Below, piece after piece: positions 25,845 to 35,240 of a stretch of 64,000 bases of DNA; within the stretch, counting starts at the first letter, position 1; the number at the start of each line of letters is the position of its first letter. Both the position numbers and the translations under genes were made by a program. The notes under the pieces were generated by a model, which was given only the letters and a program-made list of their open reading frames with translations, was not told where the DNA came from and ran no database searches. Source of the DNA: Roseovarius azorensis (lineage in GTDB: Bacteria; Pseudomonadota; Alphaproteobacteria; Rhodobacterales; Rhodobacteraceae); contig NZ_FOAG01000008.1 in NCBI RefSeq assembly GCF_900109455.1, forward strand, positions 62,001 through 126,000, in the 5' to 3' direction.

Positions 25845-28397
25845 ATGAAAGATGCCGCGCCGCAGCCGATCTACCTGAGGGATTACACGCCCCCCGCCTA
25901 TCTGGTGGACCGGGTGCATCTGACCTTTCGCCTCGCGCCACACACCACGCGGGTCATCAGCCGCATCGCGTTTCGGCCCAATCCCGCGGCCACATCGCGC
26001 GAATTTTTCCTGCATGGCGAGGCACTGCGCCTGATCCGGGCGCGGATCGACGGGGCGGAGATCACCCCGGAATTAACCGCCGAGGGGCTGCGCGCCGATG
26101 TGCCCGACGCGCCCTTTACCTTTGAGGCGGAGGTCGAGGTCGATCCGGGCAACAACACCGCGCTTGAGGGGCTCTATATGTCGAACGGCATGTATTGCAC
26201 GCAATGCGAGGCCGAGGGATTCCGCAAGATCACCTATTACCCCGACCGCCCCGACGTGATGGGCGTGTTTACCGTGCGGATCGAGGGGCCGGAGCCGGTG
26301 ATGCTGTCCAACGGCAATCCGGTCGCGCAGGGCGCGGGCTGGGCCGAATGGCACGATCCATGGCCGAAACCGGCCTATCTCTTTGCCCTCGTGGCGGGCG
26401 ATCTCGTGGCGCATTCCGACAGCTTCACCACCCGCTCGGGCCGTCACGTCGATCTCAACATCTGGGTGCGCCCCGGTGACGAGGGCAAATGCGCCTTTGG
26501 CATGGAGGCGCTGAAGAAGTCGATGAAATGGGACGAAGAGGTCTATGGGCGCGAATACGACCTTGACCTGTTCAACATCGTCGCGGTGGACGATTTCAAC
26601 ATGGGCGCGATGGAGAACAAGGGACTCAACATCTTCAATTCGTCAGCGGTGCTGGCCAGCCCCGAGACCGCGACAGATGCCAATTTCGAACGTATCGAGG
26701 CGATCATCGCGCATGAGTATTTCCACAACTGGACCGGCAACCGGATCACCTGCCGCGACTGGTTCCAGCTCTGCCTCAAGGAGGGGCTGACGGTTTACCG
26801 CGACAGCGAATTCACCTCCGACATGCGCTCTTCTCCGGTCAAGCGGATCAGCGACGTGATCGACCTGCGCGCGCGGCAGTTCCGCGAGGATCAGGGGCCG
26901 CTGGCGCATCCGGTGCGCCCCGACAGTTTCATAGAAATCAACAACTTCTACACCGCGACGGTTTACGAGAAGGGCGCAGAACTGATCGGCATGCTCAAGC
27001 GGCTGGTGGGCGATGCGGCCTACAGGCGGGCGCTTGATCTCTATTTCGACCGGCATGACGGACAGGCCTGCACCATCGAGGACTGGCTGCGGGTTTTCGA
27101 GGATGTGACGGGCCGCGATCTGACGCAGTTCAAACGCTGGTACGAGGATGCGGGCACGCCGCGGCTGCGCGTCACGGAGGAGTTCGACGGCGGCACCTAC
27201 ACGCTCCATTTCGAACAGCAGACCCCGCCCACGCCGGGGCAGGAGAAAAAGCGCGCCCGCGTCATTCCGATTGCCCTGGGTCTGCTCGGTCCCAACGGCG
27301 ACGAGGTGATGGAAACCCGCGTGCTGGAGATGACCGAGGCGCGGCAGAGCTTTTCCTTCGATGGGCTGGCTGCACGTCCCGTGCCCTCGATCCTGCGGAA
27401 TTTTTCCGCGCCGGTGATCCTGCAACGCGAGACGACGAACGCCGAGCGCGCCTTTCTGTTGGCGCATGACACCGACCCGTTCAACAAGTGGGAGGCCGGG
27501 CGCGCGCTGGCCCGTGACGGGCTCATCGCCATGATCCGCGAGGGAGCCGGGCCGGACCCCACCTATCTCGACGCCGTGCAGCGCATGGCGCGCGACGAAG
27601 GCCTTGATCCGGCGTTCCGTGCGCTGGCCCTTGGCCTGCCCGGCGAGGACGATCTGGCGCAGACGCTGTTCGAGGTGGGCCATACCCCGGACCCGCAGGC
27701 GATCTGGGAGGCGCTGGAACGGCTGCGCGATGCCCGCGCCGCCACCATGGAGGAGACCGCGCGCGGCCTCTATGCACGCCATCAGGTCACCGCCCACTAC
27801 CGCCCGGATCCCGATCAGGCGGGCGCGCGGGCGCTGGTCAATGCGGCCCTGGCGATGATCACCCGGCGCGACGGCGGGGCGATGGCACAGGCACAGTATG
27901 ATGCCGCCGACAACATGACGCAGCAACTGGCGGGCTGGTCCTGTCTGTTGCAGGCAGGCACGGGGGACAGGGCGACAGAGGCCTTCTACGCGCAGTGGAA
28001 ACACGACCGACTGGTGATCGACAAGTGGTTCAGCCTGCAGATCATCCATGCCGCCCCTGAAGAGACCGCAAGGATCGCCGCGCGCCTCACCAAGCACCCG
28101 GATTTCACGCTGCGCAACCCCAACCGGTTCCGCGCCACGCTGGGGGCGCTGGCAATGTCGCCCGCAGGCTTTCACCACGCATCGGGCCGGGGTTACAGGC
28201 TATTGGCGGATATGCTGATCCGCCTCGATCCGCTCAATCCGCAGACCACCGCGCGCATGTGCTCTGCGTTCGAGACATGGCGGCGTTACGATGACGTCCG
28301 CCAGGGGCTGATCGCCGCCGAACTGGACCGCATCCTCGCCACGCCGGGACTGAGCCGGGACACCACCGAGATGGTCAACCGTATCCGGGGAGCCTGA
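25845..28397 (+). CDS. pepN: aminopeptidase N (M1 family)
   Basis: This is an 850-residue cytoplasmic zinc aminopeptidase. It shows the exopeptidase motif GAMENKGLNIFN, the zinc site HEYFHNWTGNR (HExxH) with the third ligand in KEGLTVYRDSEF, and the PepN-type C-terminal helical domain. The start at 25845 (MKDAAPQP) is spaced 6 bp from GGAG; the ATG at 25839 is too close. The stop lies 6 bp from the end of the opposing transglycosylase gene. Confidence 0.95.
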   Translation: MKDAAPQPIYLRDYTPPAYLVDRVHLTFRLAPHTTRVISRIAFRPNPAATSREFFLHGEALRLIRARIDGAEITPELTAEGLRADVPDAPFTFEAEVEVDPGNNTALEGLYMSNGMYCTQCEAEGFRKITYYPDRPDVMGVFTVRIEGPEPVMLSNGNPVAQGAGWAEWHDPWPKPAYLFALVAGDLVAHSDSFTTRSGRHVDLNIWVRPGDEGKCAFGMEALKKSMKWDEEVYGREYDLDLFNIVAVDDFNMGAMENKGLNIFNSSAVLASPETATDANFERIEAIIAHEYFHNWTGNRITCRDWFQLCLKEGLTVYRDSEFTSDMRSSPVKRISDVIDLRARQFREDQGPLAHPVRPDSFIEINNFYTATVYEKGAELIGMLKRLVGDAAYRRALDLYFDRHDGQACTIEDWLRVFEDVTGRDLTQFKRWYEDAGTPRLRVTEEFDGGTYTLHFEQQTPPTPGQEKKRARVIPIALGLLGPNGDEVMETRVLEMTEARQSFSFDGLAARPVPSILRNFSAPVILQRETTNAERAFLLAHDTDPFNKWEAGRALARDGLIAMIREGAGPDPTYLDAVQRMARDEGLDPAFRALALGLPGEDDLAQTLFEVGHTPDPQAIWEALERLRDARAATMEETARGLYARHQVTAHYRPDPDQAGARALVNAALAMITRRDGGAMAQAQYDAADNMTQQLAGWSCLLQAGTGDRATEAFYAQWKHDRLVIDKWFSLQIIHAAPEETARIAARLTKHPDFTLRNPNRFRATLGALAMSPAGFHHASGRGYRLLADMLIRLDPLNPQTTARMCSAFETWRRYDDVRQGLIAAELDRILATPGLSRDTTEMVNRIRGA

Positions 28398-28403
28398 GCC
28401 GGG

Positions 28404-29066
28404 TTATTGTGTGACCTGCGCGAGTTTCGCCGGCCGCTCGCGCGGGCGCACCGATGACAGCGGCCTGCAATAGACCTGGCGCTGCGTCCAGCGCTGCATG
28501 TCGTTGCGTTTTGCGGCGCTGTGCAGCGGGCCCCAGTCGGCGGCAACCCCGCGCATCCCCTCGGAGACCACGCCGTCGCGCGCTACGGTATGAGCCATGA
28601 TGCGGATCGCGCAGGACAGGTTTTCAGGCCCGTGACGCAGCCCCTCGCCAGTGCCCGCACGACAGTTGTAGCCGCGCGCCGTCGAGGGCTGGATCTGCAA
28701 CAACCCGTGCCAGCGACCGCCGCCACCGATAGCCCCGGGGTCAAAGGTGCTCTCATGCTTGGCAAGCGCGGACAGGAACCCCACCCAAAAGGCCCGGCGC
28801 CGCGCCTCGTTCGCCCGCGGATAGGACGGGCACCACGCGGCGATGTCATCCGGCACGATCCGGGTGAGCGGCGCGCCGTGCGCCTTGAGAGCCGACAGCG
28901 CGCTGCGCGTGAGCAGGGCCGCATCGGCGCGATGGTCCCACCTGGTGCGCGGAATATTGCCGTCGCGCAGCGGCACGTCGAGGTCATATCCGGTTGTCCG
29001 CACCTCTTGCGCCTGCACGGCGCATGCGAAAAACCCAATGAATGCAAGCGTTGAAATCCTGAACAT
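28404..29066 (-). CDS. secreted lytic transglycosylase (SLT domain)
   Basis: The 220-residue product has a signal peptide (MFRISTLAFIGFFACAVQAQ, 1-20) and an SLT-like goose-lysozyme fold region: LSALAKHESTFDPGAIGGGGRWHGLLQIQPSTA with the catalytic Glu in KHEST. It would cleave peptidoglycan in the periplasm. The true start is at 29066; the open frame runs another 2 kb upstream to 31076, antisense to two genes, which is an effect of high GC content and not a fusion. Confidence 0.8.
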   Translation of the reverse strand: MFRISTLAFIGFFACAVQAQEVRTTGYDLDVPLRDGNIPRTRWDHRADAALLTRSALSALKAHGAPLTRIVPDDIAAWCPSYPRANEARRRAFWVGFLSALAKHESTFDPGAIGGGGRWHGLLQIQPSTARGYNCRAGTGEGLRHGPENLSCAIRIMAHTVARDGVVSEGMRGVAADWGPLHSAAKRNDMQRWTQRQVYCRPLSSVRPRERPAKLAQVTQ

Positions 29067-29204
29067 CCGGCAATTCTGACGTAAATCGCAGACTGCGGCA
29101 ATGGTTGCCCGCAACGGAAACTTTCCCCGCCGTAACCTGCCGCTTGCCCTCTTTTGGCCCAGATGCGGCGGCAAATTAGGAGGTATCAGATTGCCGGAGA
29201 CACC

Positions 29205-30485
29205 ATGTCCTTTGACCCGATCGTATCGCCCGAGGAACCACCCCAGGATCCGCGCGCGCGCAAAACCCGCGCGCGGCGGCTGCCGGATCTTCTGGCGCTC
29301 TTGCGGCGCAGGCCAGCGATGGATTTCGAGACGCTGATGCAGCGGATTCAGCTTCCGTCGCTGCCGGTGACGGACGAGAACATGGCCTGCACCACCCATC
29401 ACGATTACGGGCGGCTGCTGGCCCGTCAGGACATGTGGGCGGATCTTGCGCGGCGGATCAACTATTGCGACACAGCCCGGCTGCACACCCCTGCGGGGGA
29501 ACCCGCGACATTGCTTCTGGCCGGCGGGGCGCGGTCGGATCTGCTGGCTGCCGCACAGGACGCGCTGTTCGACGGGACAGAGCCGGACCCGTCGGGGATT
29601 GATGCTCTGGAAGAGATCGCAACCGATTTCCCGGACAACTATGCCTGCGCGCTGGTGGTGGCGCTGGCGCATATCGACATTGGGCTCGCTTGGAGGGCCA
29701 CCGTGTCGCCGCCTGCGGCCGCCACGCATGAGATACGATTTCTTGATCATTTCAGACGCGCCGAAGAGATTCTGGCCCCGTTCGATCCGGTGGATCTTGA
29801 CGCCCCGTCCCTGGCGGCGGCGCAATGCGCGCTGCTGGCGGGGCGGCCGCAGCCACGTCAGCGGGTGGCGGAGGATTACGCGAAGCTGATCGACCTCGAT
29901 CCTGACAGTCCGCGCCACATGCGCGCGTTCGGCGAGGCGCTGTTGCCCGCGCGCTATGGCGATTACGACATGCTGGACAGCGAGGCGCGGCGCACCGCCG
30001 CGCATACCGGCGAGATCTGGGGCGCGGGCGGCTACGTCTGGGTCTATCTCGATGCTCTGGCGCGCGATCCCGGGGCGATGACCCGGCTGGATGCCGATCT
30101 TTTCGTGGACGGGCTGCGCGACATCGTGGCCTGCAAGCGTGACCAGCATGTGATCAACCAGCTTGCGGCGTTCTGCGGGATCGTGATGGCCGCGCAGAGC
30201 GGCAAGGCGCGGCCCCCCGCCCAGGTCGAGGCGACGCGGCAGCGCATCCATGCCTGTCTCGACTGGCTGCTGGAAAACCACCTGCAGGAACTGCATCCGC
30301 TGATCTGGTCGCAGACCCTGCTCAGCCCCGGCCTTGGTCCGACCCTGCCGTCGCGCCGCGCGCTGATCGACAAGGGGCGGCAGACGGCGCTGCGCGTCAT
30401 CGCGCACTGCTTTGCCGAGGATATCGAGGATGGCAACTCCATCGCCTTTTCCAGTTCGGGCATGTATCGTCTGCCCGCGGCCTAG
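29205..30485 (+). CDS. unrecognised 426-residue protein, helical repeat character
   Basis: I do not recognise this family. The N-terminus is proline- and arginine-rich (EEPPQDPRARKTRARRLPDLLALLRRRP, residues 10-37). The rest is predicted to be mainly helical with TPR/HEAT-like hydrophobic spacing (for example DYAKLIDLDPDSPRHMRAFGEALLPARYGDYDM) and many Ala/Leu/Asp residues. There is no signal peptide or membrane segment. CGGAGA lies upstream of the ATG. It diverges from the transglycosylase, and its stop codon overlaps the stop of the carnitine regulator by 4 bp. Confidence 0.55.
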   Translation: MSFDPIVSPEEPPQDPRARKTRARRLPDLLALLRRRPAMDFETLMQRIQLPSLPVTDENMACTTHHDYGRLLARQDMWADLARRINYCDTARLHTPAGEPATLLLAGGARSDLLAAAQDALFDGTEPDPSGIDALEEIATDFPDNYACALVVALAHIDIGLAWRATVSPPAAATHEIRFLDHFRRAEEILAPFDPVDLDAPSLAAAQCALLAGRPQPRQRVAEDYAKLIDLDPDSPRHMRAFGEALLPARYGDYDMLDSEARRTAAHTGEIWGAGGYVWVYLDALARDPGAMTRLDADLFVDGLRDIVACKRDQHVINQLAAFCGIVMAAQSGKARPPAQVEATRQRIHACLDWLLENHLQELHPLIWSQTLLSPGLGPTLPSRRALIDKGRQTALRVIAHCFAEDIEDGNSIAFSSSGMYRLPAA

Positions 30486-31429
30486 CCTCTGCGCAGGTCG
30501 CGCGGCGTGGCCCCGTAATGCCGCCGCAGCGCACGGGTCAGCGCAGCCGGCGAATCGTAGCCGCTGCGCAGCGCCACCTCGGCAATCCCGAGGCGGGTGT
30601 TCTCGACCAGCTTGCGCGCCGCAGCCAGACGCAGATGCCGGTAAACCGTGCCGGGCGGCGCGCCCAGCCCCGCGCGGAACCGCCGGTCCAGCGTGCGCGG
30701 CTGGCACGACAGCCGCCGCGCCAGATCGCTCAGTTGCAACGGTTTCTCCACATTGTCCCGCATCAGACCAAGCGCCCGGCGCAGCAGCGGATCGCCCACC
30801 GCGACCCCCTCGCGCGCGGGCGCGACCGGCGGGTCGCCATGCAGAAACAGTGCCTCGACATCCAGCCGCACCGCCATGCCCAGGTGATCGCTGATCAGCC
30901 CCAGCGTGAGATCGAGCGCCGACATCGCCCCGGCGCAGGTCATGCGCGGCCCGTCGCGCAGAACCCGGGCACGCTCTGGCGTGACGGCCAGAAACCGCTC
31001 GGTAAAGGTGTCGAGCAGATCCCAGTGCACCGTCGCCCGCCGCCCGTCCAGGAGCCCCGCCGAGGCCAGCAGCCACGGCCCGGTATCCAGCCCCACCGTC
31101 ACCCCCGCCCGCCGCGCCGCCGCCTGCAAGGCGCGGCGCGTGGCGGCGGTGTCGTGGCCCTCGTGATCATAGCTGGCCACCACGAACAGGTAATCGCAGC
31201 CCGCAAGCCCCCCAAGCGCCCCGTGCGGCAACACCTCGATCCCGCTCGACGAGCGCGCTGGCGCGCCGTCCGGTGTGAGAATCTGCCAGTCGAATCCGCG
31301 CCGGGGGGCCAGCGTATTGGCGGCGCGCAACGGCTCGACACAATTGGCGAGGCACAGATTCGAGAACCTGTCGAAGAGCAGGATCGCGATGCGCGTGGGC
31401 GCGTCGGGTGATTTTGTCCATTCCGGCAT
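30482..31429 (-). CDS. GlxA-family transcriptional regulator, probable carnitine regulator (CdhR-like)
   Basis: The 315-residue product combines an N-terminal DJ-1/PfpI-like ligand domain (IAILLFDRFSNLCLANCVEPL ... GLDTGPWLLASAGLLDGRRATVHW) with a C-terminal AraC-type double helix-turn-helix (LQLSDLARRLSCQPRTLDRRF and GIAEVALRSGYDSPAALTRALRRHYG). CdhR of Pseudomonas, the carnitine-dehydrogenase activator, has this architecture. It is divergent, 78 bp from the dehydrocarnitine-cleavage gene, which supports the assignment. The start at 31429 is preferred to the extension to 31666, which runs over the next gene. Confidence 0.8.
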   Translation of the reverse strand: MPEWTKSPDAPTRIAILLFDRFSNLCLANCVEPLRAANTLAPRRGFDWQILTPDGAPARSSSGIEVLPHGALGGLAGCDYLFVVASYDHEGHDTAATRRALQAAARRAGVTVGLDTGPWLLASAGLLDGRRATVHWDLLDTFTERFLAVTPERARVLRDGPRMTCAGAMSALDLTLGLISDHLGMAVRLDVEALFLHGDPPVAPAREGVAVGDPLLRRALGLMRDNVEKPLQLSDLARRLSCQPRTLDRRFRAGLGAPPGTVYRHLRLAAARKLVENTRLGIAEVALRSGYDSPAALTRALRRHYGATPRDLRRG

Positions 31430-31507
31430 GATTATTGTCTGATAGCGCAAAATCATCTGCCACGCCAGCGCGCTAGGCTGATCCCTGCACGCAAGCCGGA
31501 GGATGCC

Positions 31508-32419
31508 ATGCCGCTCACCATGAACCGCGAGGTTTTCATCACCTGTGCCGTCACCGGATCGGGGGCCACGCAGGACAAAAGCCCGCATGTCCCCCGCTCG
31601 CCCAAACAGATCGCCGAGAGCGCGATTGCGGCGGCCAAGGCAGGTGCTGCGGTGGTGCATTGCCACGTCCGCGACCCCGAAACCGGCGCACCCTCGCGTG
31701 ACCCGAAACTCTTTCGCGAACTCACCGACCGCATCCGCGACAGCGCCACCGACGTGGTGCTGAACCTGACAGCGGGGATGGGCGGCGACATCACCTTTGG
31801 CGGAGTTGAATCACCGCTGCCCCCTGCCCGCGCCGGAACCGACATGGCGGGGGCGACCGAGCGCGTGGCGCATGTGGCGGAATGCCTGCCGGAAATCTGC
31901 ACGCTCGATTGCGGCACGATGAATTTCGCCGAGGCCGATTACGTGATGACCAACACGCCGGGCATGTTGCAGGCCATGGGCCGGATGATGACCGACCTGG
32001 GCGTGAAACCGGAGATCGAGGCATTTGACACCGGCCACCTCTGGTATGCCAGGCAACTGGTCAAGGATGGCATTCTGGAACCCGATGCCTTGGTGCAACT
32101 GTGCATGGGCGTGCCATGGGGTGCGCCCGACGATCTGGGCACCTTCATGGCGATGGTCAACAACGTGCCCGAGGGCTGGACCTTTTCCGCCTTCTCGCTG
32201 GGCCGCCACCAGATGCCCTATGTCGCGGCCTCGGTGCTGGCGGGCGGGCATGTTCGGGTCGGGCTGGAGGACAACCTGATGCTGGATCGCGGCGTGCTTG
32301 CCACCAATGCGCAACTGGTCGAACGGGCGAAAGGCATCATCGAGGGCCTTGGCGCGCGGGTGATCGGCCCCGAAGAGGTGCGCGAGAAACTGCGCCTGAC
32401 CAAGCGGGCCCCGAAATGA
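31508..32419 (+). CDS. dehydrocarnitine cleavage enzyme (BKACE, CdhC-like)
   Basis: This 303-residue TIM-barrel enzyme of the beta-keto acid cleavage family converts 3-dehydrocarnitine plus acetyl-CoA to betainyl-CoA and acetoacetate in the known carnitine route. Visible segments are the zinc-site VVHCHVRDPETGAPSRD (51-67), LNLTAGMG, TLDCGTMNF and FDTGHLWYARQL. It is the first gene of the plus-strand operon, with GGAGGATG upstream. The stop overlaps the carnitine dehydrogenase start (ATGA). Confidence 0.88.
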   Translation: MPLTMNREVFITCAVTGSGATQDKSPHVPRSPKQIAESAIAAAKAGAAVVHCHVRDPETGAPSRDPKLFRELTDRIRDSATDVVLNLTAGMGGDITFGGVESPLPPARAGTDMAGATERVAHVAECLPEICTLDCGTMNFAEADYVMTNTPGMLQAMGRMMTDLGVKPEIEAFDTGHLWYARQLVKDGILEPDALVQLCMGVPWGAPDDLGTFMAMVNNVPEGWTFSAFSLGRHQMPYVAASVLAGGHVRVGLEDNLMLDRGVLATNAQLVERAKGIIEGLGARVIGPEEVREKLRLTKRAPK

Positions 32420-33825
32420 GCCGCGTCGCTGCGATCATCGGCGGGGGCGTGATCGGCGGCGGCTGGGCCGCACGTTTCCTGTTAAATGGCTGGGACGTGC
32501 GGGTGTTCGACCCCGACCCCGAAGCGACGCGCAAGATCGGCGAGGTGTTGGCCAACGCACGCCATGCGCTGCCGATGCTTTATGACGTGGCGCTGCCGCC
32601 AGAGGGAAAGCTGAGCTTTCATCCCACCATGTCCGAAACCGTCAAGGGCGCGGAGTGGATCCAGGAAAGCGTGCCCGAACGGCTGGAACTGAAACGCAAG
32701 GTGTTCCAGACGCTTCAGGAACATTGCGACCCGAGCGCGATCATCGGCTCTTCCACCTCCGGCTTCAAGCCCTCGGAATTGCAGGGCTGTGCGACGCGCC
32801 CCGAACAGATCGTGGTGACGCATCCGTTCAACCCGGTCTACCTCCTGCCGCTGATCGAACTGGTGACGACCGAAAAGAACCCGCCCGCCCTCATCGTCCG
32901 CGCCAGGGAAACGCTCGCCTCTCTCGGCCAATTCCCCCTGCATGTGCGCCGCGAGATCGACGCCCATATCGCCGACCGCTTTCTCGAGGCAGTATGGCGC
33001 GAGGCGCTCTGGCTGATCAGGGATGGCATCGCCACCACCGAGGAAATCGACAACGCCATCCGCTACGGCTTTGGCCTGCGCTGGGGGCAGATGGGCCTGT
33101 TCGAGACCTACCGCATCGCGGGCGGCGAGGCGGGCATGCGGCATTTCATCGACCAGTTCGGCCCCTGCCTGCAATGGCCCTGGACGAAACTCATGGACGT
33201 GCCGGAACTGACAGATGAACTGGCGCAGATGATCGCCGATCAGTCCGACGCGCAATCGGGGCATCTGACGATCCGGCAACTGGAACGCAAGCGTGACAAC
33301 AACCTCATCGCCATGATTCGCGCCCTGCGCCAGCAGGGCAACGCGGCGGGACGGCTGATCAATGACCATCAGGCGACACTTCTCGTCCCGCTTGCCGACG
33401 GTCCGCCCATCGTCAGCGTCCGCCGCGTGATCCCGAGTGACTGGACCGATTACAACGGACACATGAACGAGGGGCGTTACGGCCAGATCTTCAGCGATGC
33501 GGCGGATGCGGTCATGGCCCATGTGGGAGCGGATGCCGATTACATCGCGGGCGGGCTGAGCTATTTCACCGTCGAGAACACGATCCGGTTTCTCGCCGAG
33601 GCGCACGCCGGCGAGCGCGTGCGCGTCGAAACCCGCGTGACCCAGGGCGAAGGCAAGAAACTGCGCTGCTATCACGAGATGAAACGCGAAAGCGACGGCG
33701 AAGTGTTGGCGACCTCGGACCAGTTCATGCTGCATGTCGATCTGAAAACCCGCCGCTCCTGCGATCCGCGCGCCGATGTCATGGCGCGGATCGAGACGCT
33801 GGCAAAACTGCACAAGGACGCATGA
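32416..33825 (+). CDS. L-carnitine dehydrogenase fused to betainyl-CoA thioesterase
   Basis: The product has 469 residues. Residues 1-320 form a 3-hydroxyacyl-CoA-dehydrogenase-type NAD enzyme (IIGGGVIGGGWAARFLLNGW, SSTSGFKPSELQ, HPFNPVYLLPLIELV), the carnitine-3-dehydrogenase family. Residues 335-469 form a hotdog thioesterase (DWTDYNGHMNEGRYGQIFSDAADA), which in related systems hydrolyses betainyl-CoA to glycine betaine. Fusion of CdhA- and CdhB-type domains is known in some alphaproteobacteria. It starts at the ATGA overlap at 32416; the acyl-CoA dehydrogenase begins 1 bp after its stop. Confidence 0.88.
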   Translation: MSRVAAIIGGGVIGGGWAARFLLNGWDVRVFDPDPEATRKIGEVLANARHALPMLYDVALPPEGKLSFHPTMSETVKGAEWIQESVPERLELKRKVFQTLQEHCDPSAIIGSSTSGFKPSELQGCATRPEQIVVTHPFNPVYLLPLIELVTTEKNPPALIVRARETLASLGQFPLHVRREIDAHIADRFLEAVWREALWLIRDGIATTEEIDNAIRYGFGLRWGQMGLFETYRIAGGEAGMRHFIDQFGPCLQWPWTKLMDVPELTDELAQMIADQSDAQSGHLTIRQLERKRDNNLIAMIRALRQQGNAAGRLINDHQATLLVPLADGPPIVSVRRVIPSDWTDYNGHMNEGRYGQIFSDAADAVMAHVGADADYIAGGLSYFTVENTIRFLAEAHAGERVRVETRVTQGEGKKLRCYHEMKRESDGEVLATSDQFMLHVDLKTRRSCDPRADVMARIETLAKLHKDA

Positions 33826-33826
33826 G

Positions 33827-34987
33827 ATGCATTTCGGGCTGACCGACGAACAGGAAATGATCGTCTCGACCGTACGCAGCTTTGTCGAGAACGAGATCTA
33901 TCCGCACGAGACCAAGGTAGAGCGCACCGGCGAAGTGCCGCACGACGTGGCGCAGGCGATCCGGCAAAAAACCATCGACCTAGGCTTTTACGCCTGCAAC
34001 TTTCCCGAAGCGGTGGGCGGCGCGGGCCTCTCTCATCTCGAATTCGCCCTTGTAGAGCGCGAACTGGGGCGTGGCTCCATGGCGCTCACGCATTTCTTTG
34101 GCCGACCGCAGAACATCCTGATGGCCTGCACCGGCGAACAGGTCGAACGCTACCTGCTGCCTGCGGTGCGCGGCGAGCGGATGGATGCGCTGGCGATGAC
34201 CGAACCGGGCGCCGGATCGGATGTGCGCGGCATGAAATGCAGCGCACGCCGCGAGGGCGGCGATTGGGTTCTGAACGGCACCAAGCATTTCATCTCGGGC
34301 GCCGATCACGCCGATTTCGTCATCGTCTTTGCCGCCACCGGCGAGGATCAGACGCCACACGGACCCAAGAAACGCATCACCACATTCCTCGTGGATCGCG
34401 GCACGCCGGGCTTTACCATCCGCCACGGCTATAACTCGGTCAGCCATCGCGGCTATAAAAACATGGTGCTGGAATTCGACGACTGCCGCCTGCCCGACGC
34501 ACAGGTGCTGGGCGAGGTGGACGGCGGATTCGCGGTGATGAACGAATGGCTGTATGCCACGCGGATCACCGTGGCCACCATGTCGGTGGGCCGTGCGCGC
34601 CGCTGTTTCGATCACGCACTCGGCTATGCCGCCGAACGCGAACAGTTCGGACAGGTGATCGGCAAATTCCAGGGCGTCAGCTTTCAACTCGCCGACATGA
34701 TCACCGAGATCGACGCGGCCGATCTGCTGACTCTCAACGCCGCCTGGCGGCTGGATCAGGGCCTGCCCGCCAACCGCGAGATCGCCAGCGCCAAGCTATA
34801 CGCCAGCGAGATGCTGGCCCGCGTCACCGATGCGACGCTGCAAATCCACGGCGGCATGGGACTGATGGACGATCTGCCGATCGAGAGGTTCTGGCGCGAC
34901 GCGCGGGTCGAGCGCATCTGGGACGGCACATCGGAGATCCAGCGCCACATCATCAGCCGCGAGATGCTGCGGCCATTGGGGGCGTGA
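33827..34987 (+). CDS. acyl-CoA dehydrogenase, probable gamma-butyrobetainyl-/crotonobetainyl-CoA enzyme
   Basis: The 386-residue flavoenzyme shows AMTEPGAGSDVRGMKCSA for FAD binding, the middle beta-domain, and the C-terminal helical domain with YAAEREQFGQVIGKFQGVSFQ and the end motif IWDGTSEIQRHIISREMLRPLG. The family oxidises acyl-CoA at C2-C3. Its place between carnitine dehydrogenase and a CaiD-like hydratase suggests gamma-butyrobetainyl-CoA as substrate. That is inferred from context; short branched acyl-CoAs are the alternative. Confidence 0.8.
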   Translation: MHFGLTDEQEMIVSTVRSFVENEIYPHETKVERTGEVPHDVAQAIRQKTIDLGFYACNFPEAVGGAGLSHLEFALVERELGRGSMALTHFFGRPQNILMACTGEQVERYLLPAVRGERMDALAMTEPGAGSDVRGMKCSARREGGDWVLNGTKHFISGADHADFVIVFAATGEDQTPHGPKKRITTFLVDRGTPGFTIRHGYNSVSHRGYKNMVLEFDDCRLPDAQVLGEVDGGFAVMNEWLYATRITVATMSVGRARRCFDHALGYAAEREQFGQVIGKFQGVSFQLADMITEIDAADLLTLNAAWRLDQGLPANREIASAKLYASEMLARVTDATLQIHGGMGLMDDLPIERFWRDARVERIWDGTSEIQRHIISREMLRPLGA

Positions 34988-35024
34988 TGACAGCCCAAGC
35001 GGCACGCTGCCGGACGGACAGATT

Positions 35025-35073
35025 GGGGGCGCCGCCCCCAAACCCCCGAGGCATTTTTCGCCAGATGAAACAG
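35025..35073 (+). repeat. hairpin repeat copy 2, downstream of the acyl-CoA dehydrogenase
   Basis: GGGGGC-GCC-GCCCCC (35025-35039) is followed by AAACCCCCGAGGCATTTTTC and GCCAGATGAAACAG. It starts 37 bp after the dehydrogenase stop. Copy 3 lies 100 bp further in opposite orientation, so their CCAGATGAAAC ends face each other. Confidence 0.75.
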
Positions 35074-35077
35074 ATGC

Positions 35078-35104
35078 GCCCCCCGCCCTTGTCGAACGGG
35101 GGGC
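35078..35104 (+). terminator. 8-bp GC hairpin between the two inverted repeat copies
   Basis: GCCCCCCG (35078-35085) and CGGGGGGC (35097-35104) pair perfectly around an 11-nt loop. No T-run follows, so it may be a processing or pausing hairpin and not a full terminator. Confidence 0.4.
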
Positions 35105-35162
35105 TTCACCTGGCGCGGTCATCGGCTCCTCAGCCTGTACCGCAGCGCCACGCTGCCGCAAA

Positions 35163-35174
35163 TTGGTTAACCAA
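35163..35174. promoter_or_regulatory. perfect 12-bp palindrome TTGGTTAACCAA, operator candidate
   Basis: The palindrome lies 100 bp before the CoA-ligase start. Its TGGT...ACCA core is of the kind bound by GntR-family (FadR/VanR-type) repressors. The window has no GntR gene, and the assignment is by pattern only. Confidence 0.4.
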
Positions 35175-35176
35175 CC

Positions 35177-35240
35177 GTTTCATCTGGCCGGAAATACCTC
35201 GGGGTGAATGGCCCGCAGGGCCAGAGGGGCAGCGCCCCTC
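35177..35240 (-). repeat. hairpin repeat copy 3, double-hairpin form, upstream of the CoA ligase
   Basis: On the minus strand it reads hairpin GAGGGGC/GCCCCTC (35240-35224), then hairpin TGGCCC-TGC-GGGCCA (35223-35209), then TTCACCCCGAGGTATTTCCG and GCCAGATGAAAC. The two-hairpin order with a TGC second loop is shared with the copy inside bchB. Confidence 0.75.

Noticed and set aside
28404-31076. 890-residue minus-strand frame ending in the transglycosylase
   Set aside because: Only the last 220 residues (from 29066, with a signal peptide) match a family; the remainder is antisense to the 426-residue gene and overlaps the carnitine regulator.
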